Below are positions 35,720 through 48,271 of a stretch of DNA of 64,000 nt, in pieces (the stretch's first letter is position 1; each line of letters starts with the position of its first letter). The notes beneath the pieces were generated by a model, which made no database searches, had not been told where the DNA came from, and saw nothing but the letters and a program-made list of their open reading frames with translations. Origin of the DNA: Diphasiastrum complanatum (taxonomy: Eukaryota > Streptophyta > Lycopodiopsida > Lycopodiales > Lycopodiaceae); contig CM055102.1 in NCBI GenBank assembly GCA_029204225.1, positions 42,061,229 to 42,125,228 on the forward strand, given 5' to 3'. The position numbers and the translations under genes were made by a program.

Positions 35720-36841
35720 CTAAGATTGATCTAGCATACTTAGATTTACTATGAAAGTAAAATCATTATTTCTAGTGACTTCTATTCCAAGTATAGCTTT
35801 AAGAAGTCCTAGATCTGCCATTCTAAATTCACTTGACAAGGAAATTTTTACATTTTTGATGCCATCTAGTTCATTTCCTATGAGTATAATGTCATCAACA
35901 TATAAAACTAATATAATGATCTTCCCATCATTACATTTGTAATACAATGATGGCTCATAAGAACTTACAACAAATCTGATGGAAATAAGATAGGAATGCA
36001 ACCTAGAGTACCATGCTCTTGGTGCTTGCTTGAGTCCATAAAGACTCTTCTTCAAGAAACACACCTTGTCTTCTTCTCCATCTTTGATGAAGCCCTAGGG
36101 TTGGCACATGTAGATTTCCTCTTCCAAATCCATTCAAGAAAGCATTTGTCACATCAAGTTGGAAGAGCTCCCATTTGAAAGAAGTTGCATGACATATGAT
36201 TAATCTAATGTTACAAGCTTTACAACAGGTGCAAAGGTTTCATCATAATCTATGCCTTTGACTTGCAAAAAACCTTTTGCTACAAGTCTAGCTTTATACT
36301 TATGAATGGAACCATCTTGATTATATTTCAATCTATATATCCATTTACAAGTACGAGGCTTCTTTCCATAAGGTAAATCAACAAGATTCCAAGTTTGATT
36401 TTCCATTAATTCATCAAACTCTACTTGCATAGCTTTCCTCCAATATTGAGACTTATTTGCTTCCTCAAAACTAGTTGGTTCTTCAAGCATAGTAGTCAAG
36501 AAAGTATAAGAGTTGAGTAGTTGAGAATCTTCCCTTTGCTCCCCTTTGTCACTATAAGTGAGCCTTGATAGCTCAATCCTTGTCCTTGTTGATCTTCTTG
36601 GCACCCTTGGACTTTGAGTAAGTTCCACTTGGTCTTCATCTTCATGAGGCTCCTCCTCGGCCATAACACGATCCTTGACAAGTTGAGTGTTGTTGGAAGT
36701 CACCTTTCCTTTGGCTTGGAGGGATTCATCAAAAAGTACACCTCTACTTACAACAACTTTCTTGGTAATAGGATCAAATATTTTTATAAGCTTTCTTACT
36801 TTCACTATAACCAACAAAGATGCCTTTGAAAGAAGTGGCAT
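35720..36841 (-). pseudogene. pol: Copia F reverse transcriptase and linker
   Basis: Two frames: 36200-36841 (linker, then WNLVDLPYGKKPRTCKWIYRLK and YKARLVAKGFLQVKGIDYDETFAPVVK) and 35720-36064 (FLKKSLYGLKQAPRAWYSRL and the catalytic LVLYVDDIILIG). The break is near 36100-36200. The linker carries QVELTQSPRVPRRSTRTRI, an acidic/basic spacer typical between integrase and RT. Confidence 0.9.
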
Positions 36842-37157
36842 CTTCTTTTTTCCTTGTTTCTAAAGGAATATGTACATAACAAGTACATCCAAAAACCTTC
36901 AAATCACTAATATTTGGCTTTTTTTCAAATAATACTTCATAAGGTGTAAGTCCTTTAATGGCACTATTAGTCATTCTATTACATAGAAAGTTTGCACATA
37001 AAATAGCTTCTCCCCAAAATGAAATAGGAAGGGATGCATCTAATCTCATAGCTTTAGCACACTCACATAGTGTCCTATTCTTTCTCTCAGCTACTCCATT
37101 TTGTTGTGGAGTATATGTGCAAGTAAACTCTCTCCTACCTAATGCCATTAGTTTCAC
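36774..37157 (-). CDS. pol: Copia F integrase C-terminal half
   Basis: Reads TCTYTPQQNGVAERKNRTL (catalytic Glu in AERK), AMRLDASLPISFWGEAI, LTPYEVLFEKKPNISDLK and FGCTCYVHIPLETRKK. It overlaps the preceding frame by a few bases with a one-base shift, so integrase is split by a single frameshift near 37140. Confidence 0.9.
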   Translation of the reverse strand: MKLMALGRREFTCTYTPQQNGVAERKNRTLCECAKAMRLDASLPISFWGEAILCANFLCNRMTNSAIKGLTPYEVLFEKKPNISDLKVFGCTCYVHIPLETRKKEDATSFKGIFVGYSESKKAYKNI

Positions 37158-38058
37158 AAAACTCTTTCATCATATTGGAGATGTACTCCCCTCCATTATC
37201 ACTTCTTAATACTTTCAAGCTAGTATTAAGTTGCTTTTCCACAAGAGTTTTGAACTTTACAAAGGACTCAAAAACTTCACTTTTCTTAGACAAGAGATAA
37301 ACCCAAGAGTATCTTGATCTATCATCAATAAAAGTGACATACATAAGAGCTCCACCATTTGATTCATGTGAAAATGAATGAACATCCGAGTGTATAAGGT
37401 CAAGAGGAGAGTTAGATCTTGTCAAAGATCTCTGGATAGGTAGCTTATGATATTTGAAGAGTCCACAAGCTTCACAAAGCTTGCCACACTTGGATATGGC
37501 TTTGTGAAGTTTACTTGCTAGTCCCTTTGTCACCATGGTCTCCATAGCTTTGTAGTTAGGATGGCCTAACCTTTTGTGCCATAATTCCACTTGAGTGAGC
37601 TCCTCCCTTGCCATGTTCACACTTCCAACCATCACATTAGCATCCAATTTGAATAACCTCCCTTGTTTGAAACCACTAGCAATACATTTTTCATCTTTCA
37701 AGATCGAACATGCTCCATGCTTGAAATGTACATCTAATCCACTATCCATAAGTTGTCCTACACTCAACAAGTTCTTTGTAATTGAAGGTACATAAAGAGC
37801 ATTGTCTAGATCTACTTTTTTAGATGATCCCAGACATAAAGGAATGGACCCAACACCTACAATCTCACATTCTTGATCACTTGCAGTGAAGATAAATCTC
37901 TTAGAACTATTGTAAGAAAGTAGATTAGAAAAGTAGTCTTTTTGGTGAGTCATGTGAGAGCTTGCCCCACTATCAATCCACCAAGTGTCTTGATTATATG
38001 TTTGTGGTGAGGATACCATCAAAGATAGATTGCCTTCTTCCTCCTCCTCCTCAAGCAC
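37135..38058 (-). CDS. pol: Copia F protease and integrase N-terminal half (307 codons)
   Basis: Open frame. Protease active site WWIDSGASSHMT at residues about 26-37 (intact D-S-G-A), ALYVPSITKNLLSVGQL, then the H-C zinc domain ELWHKRLGHPNYKAM and KLCEACGLFKYHKL, first integrase Asp in LIHSDVHSF and second in VLRSDNGGEYIS. All catalytic residues in this part are present. The start MLEEEEEEG may be internal to the original polyprotein. Confidence 0.93.
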   Translation of the reverse strand: MLEEEEEEGNLSLMVSSPQTYNQDTWWIDSGASSHMTHQKDYFSNLLSYNSSKRFIFTASDQECEIVGVGSIPLCLGSSKKVDLDNALYVPSITKNLLSVGQLMDSGLDVHFKHGACSILKDEKCIASGFKQGRLFKLDANVMVGSVNMAREELTQVELWHKRLGHPNYKAMETMVTKGLASKLHKAISKCGKLCEACGLFKYHKLPIQRSLTRSNSPLDLIHSDVHSFSHESNGGALMYVTFIDDRSRYSWVYLLSKKSEVFESFVKFKTLVEKQLNTSLKVLRSDNGGEYISNMMKEFCETNGIR

Positions 38059-38116
38059 AAGATTGCCTTCCAGACGTTGATGCAGTTTATTTCTTTACTC
38101 CAATCACATTTGAGCT

Positions 38117-38126
38117 TAAGAGAGAG
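38117..38126 (+). promoter_or_regulatory. Polypurine tract, plus-strand copia
   Basis: AAGAGAGAG directly precedes TGTTAGAAATC at 38127, as at the 3' end of an LTR retroelement. The element body upstream has been replaced by copia F. Confidence 0.5.
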
Positions 38127-38510
38127 TGTTAGAAATCAGTTTGATCTTATTCATATTATGTAAGCTCTAAATGTGATATTGTGATTAGTATACAGTTAAT
38201 TAGCTTTCCTATATTTGGTTGTTATCAGGACGTGATATCAGTTGGGCACTAATCCCGTAACTGGCTACTTGGGTTAGCCGAGTAGCCACACGTAGGAAAA
38301 TTAGCATGTACAACATATTTTACTTTCTTTATACTATACTCAAGGGCATGTCTTGGGTTTGTCAGTATTTTAGCCCATGTTGGGCTTTTAGTCAGATAGG
38401 TGTCTTTTTGTGTATTGACAGCCCATGCATGTTGGGGCTTTTGGCATATATGTACAGTTTTCTCTTTGTAGTCTAGAGCTTTTGTTGTGCCATCTTTGAG
38501 AGTTTGTGAG
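38127..38510 (+). repeat. LTR of a plus-strand copia element
   Basis: Starts TGTTAGAAATCAG and has a TATA-like GGCATATATGTACAG near 38442. A wording CCCATG(C/T)TGGGCTTT is repeated within it. The right end is not resolved because an RT fragment begins at about 38513. Confidence 0.6.
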
Positions 38511-38512
38511 GA

Positions 38513-39060
38513 GTGTCTATGGTGATTGATTCATGTGATATGCATATTGCACTAGATCCTAATGGGATTTTAACAAGATCCTTTAAGGACATTACTCTAT
38601 ATAGGAAGCTAGTTGGTTCACTCATATATCTAACCATCACAAGACATGATCTAAGCTATTGTGTTGGTAGATTAAGTCAATTCATGCATGTTCCTAGTGT
38701 GGAACATCTCAGGTTCTAAAGATTTTGGCATTATTTATAGGAGATCTCATCTCCTAACTTGTTTGGATTTTCAAGTTCAGGCTTTGTAGGATATCAAATG
38801 GATAGGAAATCCATAGGTGCACATGCCATTTTTATAGGTGATGGAGCTATCTCATGGATGTCAAAGAAACAAGCAACAATCTATCATCAACCGAAGATGA
38901 GTACAAAGCTTTGACTTCATGCACCAAGGAGTTTCTATGGATCAGAATGATATTGGATCTTGACTTGCTGGATTTTCAAAAGTGTTCAATCATCTTTTGT
39001 GATAACCTTTCAGCTCAAAGCTTGGAAAATAATCATATTTTCATGCAAGGAGCAAACATA
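38513..39060 (+). pseudogene. pol: Copia RT-RNase H fragment
   Basis: Contains RSFKDITLYRKLVGSLIYL, TRHDLSYCVGRLSQFM, then in a shifted frame YQMDRKSIGAHAIF, and the words AISWMSKKQ and LSSTEDEYKAL. It is 35-50% identical by eye to D2's intact RNase H and stops before the last block. Stops and frameshifts make it dead. Confidence 0.85.
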
Positions 39061-39149
39061 TCGTCCTAACCATTGAATTGGTGTCTTCGGACTCTGAATC
39101 ATACTCAGCACTAGCTTCTCCTCCTCATGTTACTCATCAAACTCCTTAG

Positions 39150-39545
39150 AAGGTTTCTTCGTCGAAGGTGGATAAAGCCATCCAAGATGCCATGCAGCAG
39201 GTTTTCCTTTTGCAAGGCCAATTGGATATGGCCCAATTTGAGAAAGAACATATTTTAAATGAGTTGGATGCAGTTGAGTCAGAGTGGGATAATCTGCTTG
39301 ATACCCATGTAGCAGAGCATCATGTCTCTCAAAATGAGATTCTTGATGAAGGTCCCCACTAGACGGGACTATTTTTTGTCACTCATATTTTTTTACCTTA
39401 GTAAAGCCCTAGCAGCGGACAAAATTGTGGACCAACTTCCAATGGCACGATTGTATTATAGTTATGGAACAAGTCACCAACTACCTCATAAAGCGCCATC
39501 ACGAGTCCCGACATCCATAAAAGTTGTAGTGCCGAGGGACTGATA
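39150..39545 (+). pseudogene. ORFx C-terminal fragment (element G)
   Basis: A first part, 39168-39360, encodes an acidic helix-prone stretch (QDAMQQVFLLQGQLDMAQFE and KEHILNELDAVESEWDNLLD) ending in TAG. After it comes KIVDQLPMARLYYS, the VEDQLPVxRVYY block of ORFx, and then GPSR/VPRD just before the LTR. The helical stretch (periodic Leu, Glu, Gln) may form a coiled coil; its counterpart is not obvious in A or B. Confidence 0.65.
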
Positions 39546-39566
39546 CTAGTTCAGGTTGGGAGGCCT

Positions 39567-39918
39567 TGTTGTGAAAAATATGTGTACATAAATAATTGGG
39601 CCCTTCAAAAAAATAAAAAATACTTCTAGTTGCGAGAGTCATGGCATCCTACGTGCGTAAGCCCATAAACTAATGAGAACATTTGTAAAGTGTAACTTAT
39701 TTTAAGTTAGAACAAAATAGACTTGGGTCTAGTAAATAAAATAATAAAAGACCAAATTCTAAGTTACAAAGTTCTAAGTTAGAGTCAAAGTCAAAATGGT
39801 GGTAGGTGAGATGTGCTACTTTGTGCACCTTAAGATCTTTTGCGTTTTCTATGAAGGGCTTGGATTTCAATCCTTGCCTCAATGAAGTAGCCAATAGTAG
39901 TTCTAACATGCCCCTAGA
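39567..39918 (+). repeat. Element G LTR, truncated
   Basis: Starts TGTTGTGAAAAATATG and contains TGCGAGAGTCATGGCATCCTACG and AAGCCCATAAACTAATGAG, matching the A, B and C LTRs. It resembles C more than B and ends near GCCCCTAGAG. Confidence 0.7.
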
Positions 39919-42168
<2,250 letters not shown>

Positions 42169-42244
42169 ATAATGCTCTGCTTTGATATGCCACTCATCTC
42201 TCTAAACCATGTAAAGGCTGTGATAGGTCAAGAACACATTGAGG

Positions 42245-42778
42245 TCCAGTGATGGACATCAATGTCACTTTTTGATTCTTGAAACCGTCCACCATGCCTC
42301 AATAGGCAGTGATGGACAGTTGTGGTTATAGTAATGATAACCACAATAATAATCACAATTGCAGGTGATAGTAATGATATAATCACAATTTTTCCATGCC
42401 TTTGCTTGCTCCTTATGGCTCAGAGAGCAACGATGGAGGGCTACCTCACTCTTGCACATACTATATGCACTTTTGGTGATTGGAATGGGTGCTGTCCAGC
42501 AATGGACAGATCACTGCAGACGGTCTAAAAGATGAGTGTTTATCAATAGTGCTATGTTCTATCCAACGATGGATTGGGCATGATAGACTCACGTTTACTC
42601 ACCAAATCTACACATAGAGACCCTGTTGTTCCAGCGATGGACAAGAGAGTGGTCTCCTCTTCAAATGTTAATACTGTATATGCATTTATGGCTAAATGTC
42701 CAACGATGAACCATGAACTTATGCTATCTGTTCATAGACTTCTTCACTTTATTAGCCTCCTCCAACCAGCGATGGAAG
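42245..42778. repeat. Periodic GTCCAGCGATGGAC motif, about 67-bp period
   Basis: Matches to TCCA(G/A)CGATGGAC lie at 42245, 42305, 42425, 42495, 42562, 42630, 42699 and 42766, with a very degenerate copy at about 42361. Full copies (42630) read TCCAGCGATGGAC; the core is an inverted repeat GTCCA/TGGAC with a 4-nt centre. Spacing of the last five is 66-70 bp. The sequence between motifs is not visibly conserved. Confidence 0.8.
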
Positions 42779-43020
42779 GATGGACACATTCAAGCCTAGC
42801 TCTTACATATGTGCTCTCTTTACAAGTGTTCATAGTATGAAGCTAATGATATCTCATGTTGTAGCTTCATTATACTACTCCGGCTTCGTCAGAATATTAC
42901 TTGGTTATTTCCTAAACCGACTACTCACTATTGAAAGATATGCAACCAACTGGATCTCTACATTGTAAGTTAACATGGCAATCATTGGAAGTTATATTTG
43001 GAGCACGTTCTAAAAATGGC

Positions 43021-43437
43021 TAAATCCTTCTTAAGCAGCAATTTTTCTCATTAAAGCTAGAAAGTGGAATGAGCTTAAATGATCATGTGAATCATATGAA
43101 GTCAATAATGAATCAACTTGCTGGAATTGGTTCTAATGTTCTCGAAGTTGATGCTATGGCGGCTGAGTATAGTAATGTCATTTTTACACTTGGAAATTTA
43201 CCTAATCAATCATTAGAAATGATAATAGCTTCATTACTTGAAGAAGAACGTAGAATGCAACATTCTATTGATACAATCTCTTCAGATGAAGTCGCTTTGT
43301 TTACTAAATGGAAAGCTAATCAGAATAGTAAATCTAAAAGTGATGAAGGCAATTCTGAAAGTGATAAGGAAAAAGAGGAAGTGGACCTAACAACTGTAGC
43401 TGAAAAGTCTTATGACGAAGCAGATGCTTGGTAATAA
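43021..43437 (+). pseudogene. gag: Ty1/copia gag (UBN2-type) fragment
   Basis: Before the first Met the frame reads ILLKQQFFSLKLESG. It continues with MSLNDHVNHMKSIMNQLAGIG, FTLGNLPNQSLEMIIASLLEEER and a Ser/Lys/Glu-rich tail. These are the conserved helices of copia gag, which binds RNA and assembles particles. No zinc knuckle follows; the frame ends at TAA near 43435. Confidence 0.8.
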
Positions 43438-43837
43438 ATTTGTGCGCATGTACTTTATCTTCTATGGGATTCAGAAAGTTGTTCTAGGATTGCTAAACTT
43501 GGAATAAGTATCCTAGAAGATGGTTCATTGGATGCAAAAATAAGGTGATATCTTCTATATGAGGCAGTTTGCGGATGCATTTGCAGTTTCAGGGAATGAT
43601 ATTATCCTTGGCATAGCTCTTGGACATGATGCAGTGAGCAATTTGTTTTGCAGACTCTAGTGGATGTTTGGCTCAAGGGAGGGTGATGGAATTGTTCCAC
43701 ACATTCTCCATTTGATGACATCAGATTTTTGCACTAATTGCTAGCATAAATGCCACATCAATAGAGTTAGGAGTATAATGTACTTTCAGTGTGATGTACT
43801 TGGTTAAGCATGAAGTAACACCTCTAACAAAACTGTC

Positions 43838-44165
43838 ATTGAGGGAGGGTGTTAGAACTACTATTTATGGGCAATGCCACTTTGTTGTTTATTTAGAGAC
43901 ATACTTGAAATGTAATAGATAAATGTGGTAAAGGTCCAATGTGCCTTAAGTCAAGTTTAATATAGTTTGGGCCCCATCCTAATGTGAAATGGGCTGAGGT
44001 CTTTTATGAAGAGGTGTAACCTCTAACTCTCTCTCACCTACTGTAATTCCTCTCATATTGTAGTGTGCAAGTTTAAGGAAATAGCAATGGTGTTCTCTCT
44101 CTCTCTCCTCTTGTGCTATGTGAATGCATATGTGCGTGCTCTGATTTCACGCACATTGAGACCCC
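43838..44165 (+). repeat. Copia polypurine tract and LTR remnant
   Basis: CATTGAGGGAGGG (43838-43849) is directly followed by TGTTAGAACTACTATTT, the start of an LTR at 43850. There is TTTTATGAAGAGG near 44004 as a possible TATA region and a short TCTCTCTCTC run at about 44094-44106. The 3' limit is not resolved. With the gag piece upstream it is the skeleton of an internally deleted copia element. Confidence 0.65.
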
Positions 44166-44840
44166 TGTTTCTTTTGATACTATTATCTGCATGAACAAAT
44201 TTGAACCCTCTCATTGCCCCTCTGAGAAAGTTTGGCCCAAGACCAGAGGACACTTTGAGATTGGCTTCAATAGAATGAACCTACACCAAGCCAAAATTTG
44301 AAACTGGAAAAGACTCTTTTTCAAATGTAGATATGGTGAAAAATGTAAAAACAGTTCTTCCATCATTTGATTTGATCATGCTATCTGGTTCATTATGAAT
44401 AACCTTGCCAAGTTTTTTCCTGGTGCTTCCCTCCATAATCAGATAAATGCCTTTTTCATGTGGCTAAATAAACCTGCTAGGGATGTGGTGAAATCTCATA
44501 TCACTTTTCTCTTTATCCGCCAATACATGATTGATGCCTCTATTGAACTGGCTAAGGACTCCTCCGCCAAATTACTTGCACCTTTAGGAGATGCCGAGAA
44601 TAGAGATAGAATGCCTCTTAAAACGTCCCAGTTTTTCTACCCTCCAAGACAAATACTTCCAGAACTCAAACAAAAGGACGGGCTCTTTTAATTTGAATAA
44701 TCCAAACTCAGTCATTTCCGGTTCAGGAATAGGGAAGAAAAAGCGTGTCTCAGATTACAAAGCAAAGGAAGGACAGAGGAATGGAAACAAAGAGGACTTA
44801 CCAATTAAAAAACTGAATTTTTATACATCCTAATCGATGT
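44166..44840 (+). pseudogene. Unidentified frames upstream of the Penelope-like RT
   Basis: Two overlapping frames: 44395-44691 (AKFFPGASLHNQINAFFMWL, then RQYMIDASIELAKDS) and 44591-44833 (FSTLQDKYFQNSNKRTGSFN, then basic KKKRVSDYKAKEGQRNGNKE). They occupy the place where N-terminal-endonuclease Penelope-like elements carry their GIY-YIG nuclease, but I see no GIY-YIG motif. They may be the N-terminal extension or a decayed nuclease. Confidence 0.35.
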
Positions 44841-44921
44841 GCAGGATGAAGAAGACAATGTTAAAAGACAAATCAGCATTTCAGCAACTAGACGTCTCTA
44901 GTTTTCCACTAGTAGCCACTC

Positions 44922-46751
44922 ATGGAGACTTATCTACCAAGTGTTAAATGTGAATGGTATTTTCCTGATGATGTGTTTTGCCATTTTGATATAGGTAACA
45001 TTCATCCTTGTCAATGTTACTCTTTTAATCATTTCAAGGACTTTATCTCGAAAAAATTTGGCCATGTCATTTGCACAGACTCTAAGATTATTAATAGTTC
45101 TCTCTTATGAAAATCGCTAGAAAAAGGCCTAAATCATATAACTCTTAGACAAGCTAATGTGAACAAAGATGCTTTAGGAGGATGGTTTAAACTTTTGAAA
45201 TTTCTACCTTCTTATGATTCTTTAGACAATAATACAAAAAAAGAACATGCTATGTTTTGTAAAAGTATCGCCTTAAGCCATATTAGAAAGGGAAAATTGC
45301 TTCATGGAAATATTGAATCTCTTTCCAAAAATAAGATTGCAAAGGACGAACTACTTTGGCTTACAAATTCTCTATACGTTAATGGAATTGATAAAGCACA
45401 ACATAATCCCTGTTTCATGTGTAAATTCTTTGTACAAAATTTGGCCATAGAACAACTTAACAGTCTGGATTTTACTCCTTTCTCTAATGATCAATCTAAT
45501 CTTGTGGAGGATTCCTTGTCATATATAACGAACATTTCTACAAATGTTCTACCTGAATTTTTCATGGGCAACAATTCTCTACCTTACCTCCTCTGCACTT
45601 TTAAAGCCCACAAAGACTCTTTCAGATGGATTACCAATGCTCATGATTGCTACTTTACCATGCTTGTCAAATTTCTCACAGGAGCTCTATCACCCTTCCT
45701 CATGGAAGGAACAGGCCTTAAGAAGAATACATACAAAAGTATCCTTAGAGCTGATACAATTTTACATTAGCAATGTGAGTCATCAATGGATTTCTATCTA
45801 GACCTACCATCTCTGATTACCAATATGTGGGTTGCAGATATCTCGAAATGTTACGAGAATATCCTCCTAGATGGCCCAGAGGGTTTAAAAATTGTTATGA
45901 AAAAGGCAATAAAATACACCTTTAAATATTCCAGATGTGAATTTATATACTTTTAATGGAATCATTCACGCAAAGTTTTCAATTGGTCATGGAAGGCAAA
46001 ACAATCACAAGACTGGCACACTTTGGATATAAACCTACTCTAGCAATGGAACGACTTCTTGATTGATAATTAAATTGTCAGAGTAGAAAACAAAACCTGG
46101 AGACAAGTACAAGGTATCCCTATGGGTTTTTCCTAGTCACCTACGTGGTGCAATTGATATCTTTCCTTTTTTGAGGCCCAATTTGTTAAGAGACTTGCTA
46201 AACTAGGCCTGACCTCGATCGTGAATGACTTTTGACATTGTTTTAGATATATAGATGACATTTGCTTCATCAATAGCCCTCATATCGAACTTTTTATGGA
46301 CAAAACACAGGTAAGGAACCCTGGAAACCCGTTTTGGATCTATCCCTTGGACTTTCTAGAAATTGAAAGAAAAGTGACTGAAGGAAATAAAATCAGCTTT
46401 TTAAATATTTCTATTACCTTCGATAATAAATCCGGCCTGACTTGTCTGTCTAAATACGACAAAAGAAGAGAACTACCCTTTCCTTACTTACAATATATAC
46501 ATCTTGCTTCGAACAGACCAATCTATAATTCATATAAGGTTATTGTTTCACAAGTCATTGTCGCAATGTACTGCTATAACTTGCAAGAGACGTTTCTTAA
46601 CGAGGTTGGAATACTTGTTGATGTTTTTCAAAAAAATGGTTTCATGAGAGATAAGCTCTGTCGTATCATCAAGTTGCCTCCTTCAAAATCATTCCCCGGT
46701 TTGTCGTACACGTTGCCACATGATATTGATGTTCTTCTAGTGGACAGTTAG
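44922..46751 (+). pseudogene. Penelope-like element reverse transcriptase (N-terminal-EN type)
   Basis: One frame of 609 codons without indels, interrupted by TGA 45108, TAG 45768, TAA 45954, TAG 46041, TAA 46071, TAG 46134, TGA 46155 and TGA 46233. In order: IHPCQCYSF with a CxC motif (45009), FGHVICTDSKIINSSLL, KGLNHITLRQ, LPYLLCTFKAHK and FRWITNA (RT fingers), WVADISKCYENI (the first palm Asp), VQGIPMGFS (46110-46127) and CFRYIDDICFIN with the YIDD catalytic box (46248). The thumb has YIHLASNRPI and QVIVAMY. CxC next to 'GHVI-D' and the RT order match the Chlamys/Naiad PLE group. Homologues copy RNA by target-primed reverse transcription. Confidence 0.8.
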
Positions 46752-46778
46752 CTATCCCTTTTCGGGAGCTAACTGTCC
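46742..46778 (+). repeat. Hairpin overlapping the RT stop codon
   Basis: The arms GGACAGTTAGCT and AGCTAACTGTCC pair perfectly over 12 bp, with an inner TCCC/GGGA pair and a TTTTC loop. It overlaps the terminal TAG (46749). No hammerhead ribozyme core is visible. Confidence 0.85.
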
Positions 46779-46813
46779 CTGAAGGGATTCGTTAACTGCG
46801 GGTCGGTTGGTGG

Positions 46814-46816
<3 letters not shown>

Positions 46817-46897
<81 letters not shown>
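46817..46897 (+). repeat. (CT)n microsatellite, 81 bp
   Basis: Uninterrupted CT run between the RT region and the second direct repeat. Confidence 0.97.
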
Positions 46898-46899
<2 letters not shown>

Positions 46900-47316
46900 G
46901 GATGCTCCTTTGTTCAGTTTCACCCTACTACATTAAACAGAAAAATGACAGATACTGACGTACCACTACTTCAAACTTAGAAGGTTTTTATTGTTGTACC
47001 CTTGCATATGATGAAGTTCTAGTTTTAACTTAGAAGGTTTCCCACAAATAATTGAAATGGTTTGGTCTGTTAAAGATAATTTGGAGGGAAATGGAATTTT
47101 TCACTCCCACTCTCTCCTTCCAGGTTACTACCTTACTGGGCACTATAAGTATGCTCTTTTCAACCCTTTTGTTTTACAACACTGGTGAAGAACTCTGCTC
47201 CTCTGTTACTTGTTAAAAGTGCACCCTAACTACCTACAATTTGATAGCTTATGGTATGTATATGCTTCTCTCTTACGCTTTGCTCATATTTACTCTACTT
47301 TCCGGAGAAGAATGCT
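46898..47316 (+). repeat. Direct repeat copy 2 (possible pseudo-LTR)
   Basis: Close match to 41738-42168, also starting right after a CT run. The GTTACTACCTTACTGGGCACTATAAGT and TTTGTTTTACAACAC words are shared. Confidence 0.85.
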
Positions 47317-48179
47317 TGAATTGGTCACTAAAAGTAACAATAAGGACTCCAATATTATGATCTTAGACAACATGGATATGCGTAAGAATCATAGTTTATA
47401 CTAAGGGAGTAGAATGGCACGGATCTGCCCTACTACCCAGCATAAAAATTGTTAGTCTCTTACTCTATTTTAATCACATTTTTCCTATACGGTGTCCTTA
47501 TACCGTGGATGTTATGTCATTCTGATATAACATTCAGAGTAACACTTCACCTTTCCTCTATTTGTGTTACTTTAGACTTTTGGTGAGATACAACTGGAAA
47601 GCATGGATATGCTCAAGAGTATGAACGGTAGTGCATGACATACCTTACACCGTAAGGGTCACTTGGGTCATTATAGCATGGATTTGCTCTAATACCAGCA
47701 CATGTGTTCACATCAAGTCTTTTGGCTAAATAAAATCCCTAATGGTTTAAACTGTGCATACTCCTCTTTGATTAAAACGAACTGATACGGAATTGACCGT
47801 AAGTTGATCAGTATACACTCACCCTGATACAGTGATATAATGGCTTGGCCTATTGCTAAAACACTGTGTGTTTGGGAATATTGGACTATGTTTTAAAATG
47901 CTATTCAAAGCTGTTAAGTAGTATAACTTCTTTTGGACATGAATAACAACTGTCGTTCAGCTATGACACCTATCTTCCTCACTAAACTAACTTGAGCGGT
48001 TTTGTTTTGTGGGATGGTGGTAGGTATATTCAGTTGGATGTCTTGAAAGTGGTTATGCTTTATGGTGCTTTCTAGTATTGTATTTTACTTTTCAGCTGTA
48101 CTTTACCTTGTTGGAGTATGAATAAAGGCTTTAAAGAGCTTCAGTCTTGCTTTGTCAAGAGGAACTAAGTGTTGTCTTG

Positions 48180-48181
<2 letters not shown>
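47317..48181. other. No recognisable gene
   Basis: Sequence with short repeats of TCACTTGGGTC and CCTTACACCGTAAGG (a 15-bp near-palindrome at about 47643). Nothing coding. Confidence 0.4.

Positions 48182-48271
<90 letters not shown>
48182..48271 (+). repeat. (CT)n microsatellite, one interruption
   Basis: CT run with a single G near 48267; followed by CATGGAT, as are the arrays at 41617 and 46817, though the following sequence differs. Confidence 0.95.

Larger units (their letters stand above)
35103..38090 (-). mobile_element. Copia F, coding part, minus strand
   Basis: In order it has protease, GAG-pre-integrase, integrase, RT and RNase H, all in copia order. It starts near 38090 in the protease region (gag is missing) and stops in RNase H at about 35103. 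Frames are open over long stretches, so it is younger than copia-1. Plus-strand LTR sequence begins right upstream at 38127. Confidence 0.85.

Noticed and set aside
42245-42778. Periodic palindrome as a CRISPR array
   Set aside because: The sequence is eukaryotic, the repeats are only 13-14 bp and degenerate, and there are no cas genes.
44922-46751. In-frame TGA codons as selenocysteine, or stops corrected by U-to-C RNA editing
   Set aside because: TAA and TAG stops occur in the same frame, so selenocysteine alone does not explain them. U-to-C editing of stops is known in organelles of some ferns and lycophytes, but this is nuclear retroelement DNA.
46742-46800. Hammerhead ribozyme after the PLE RT
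   Set aside because: The CUGAUGA and GAAA core elements could not be found in the right order.
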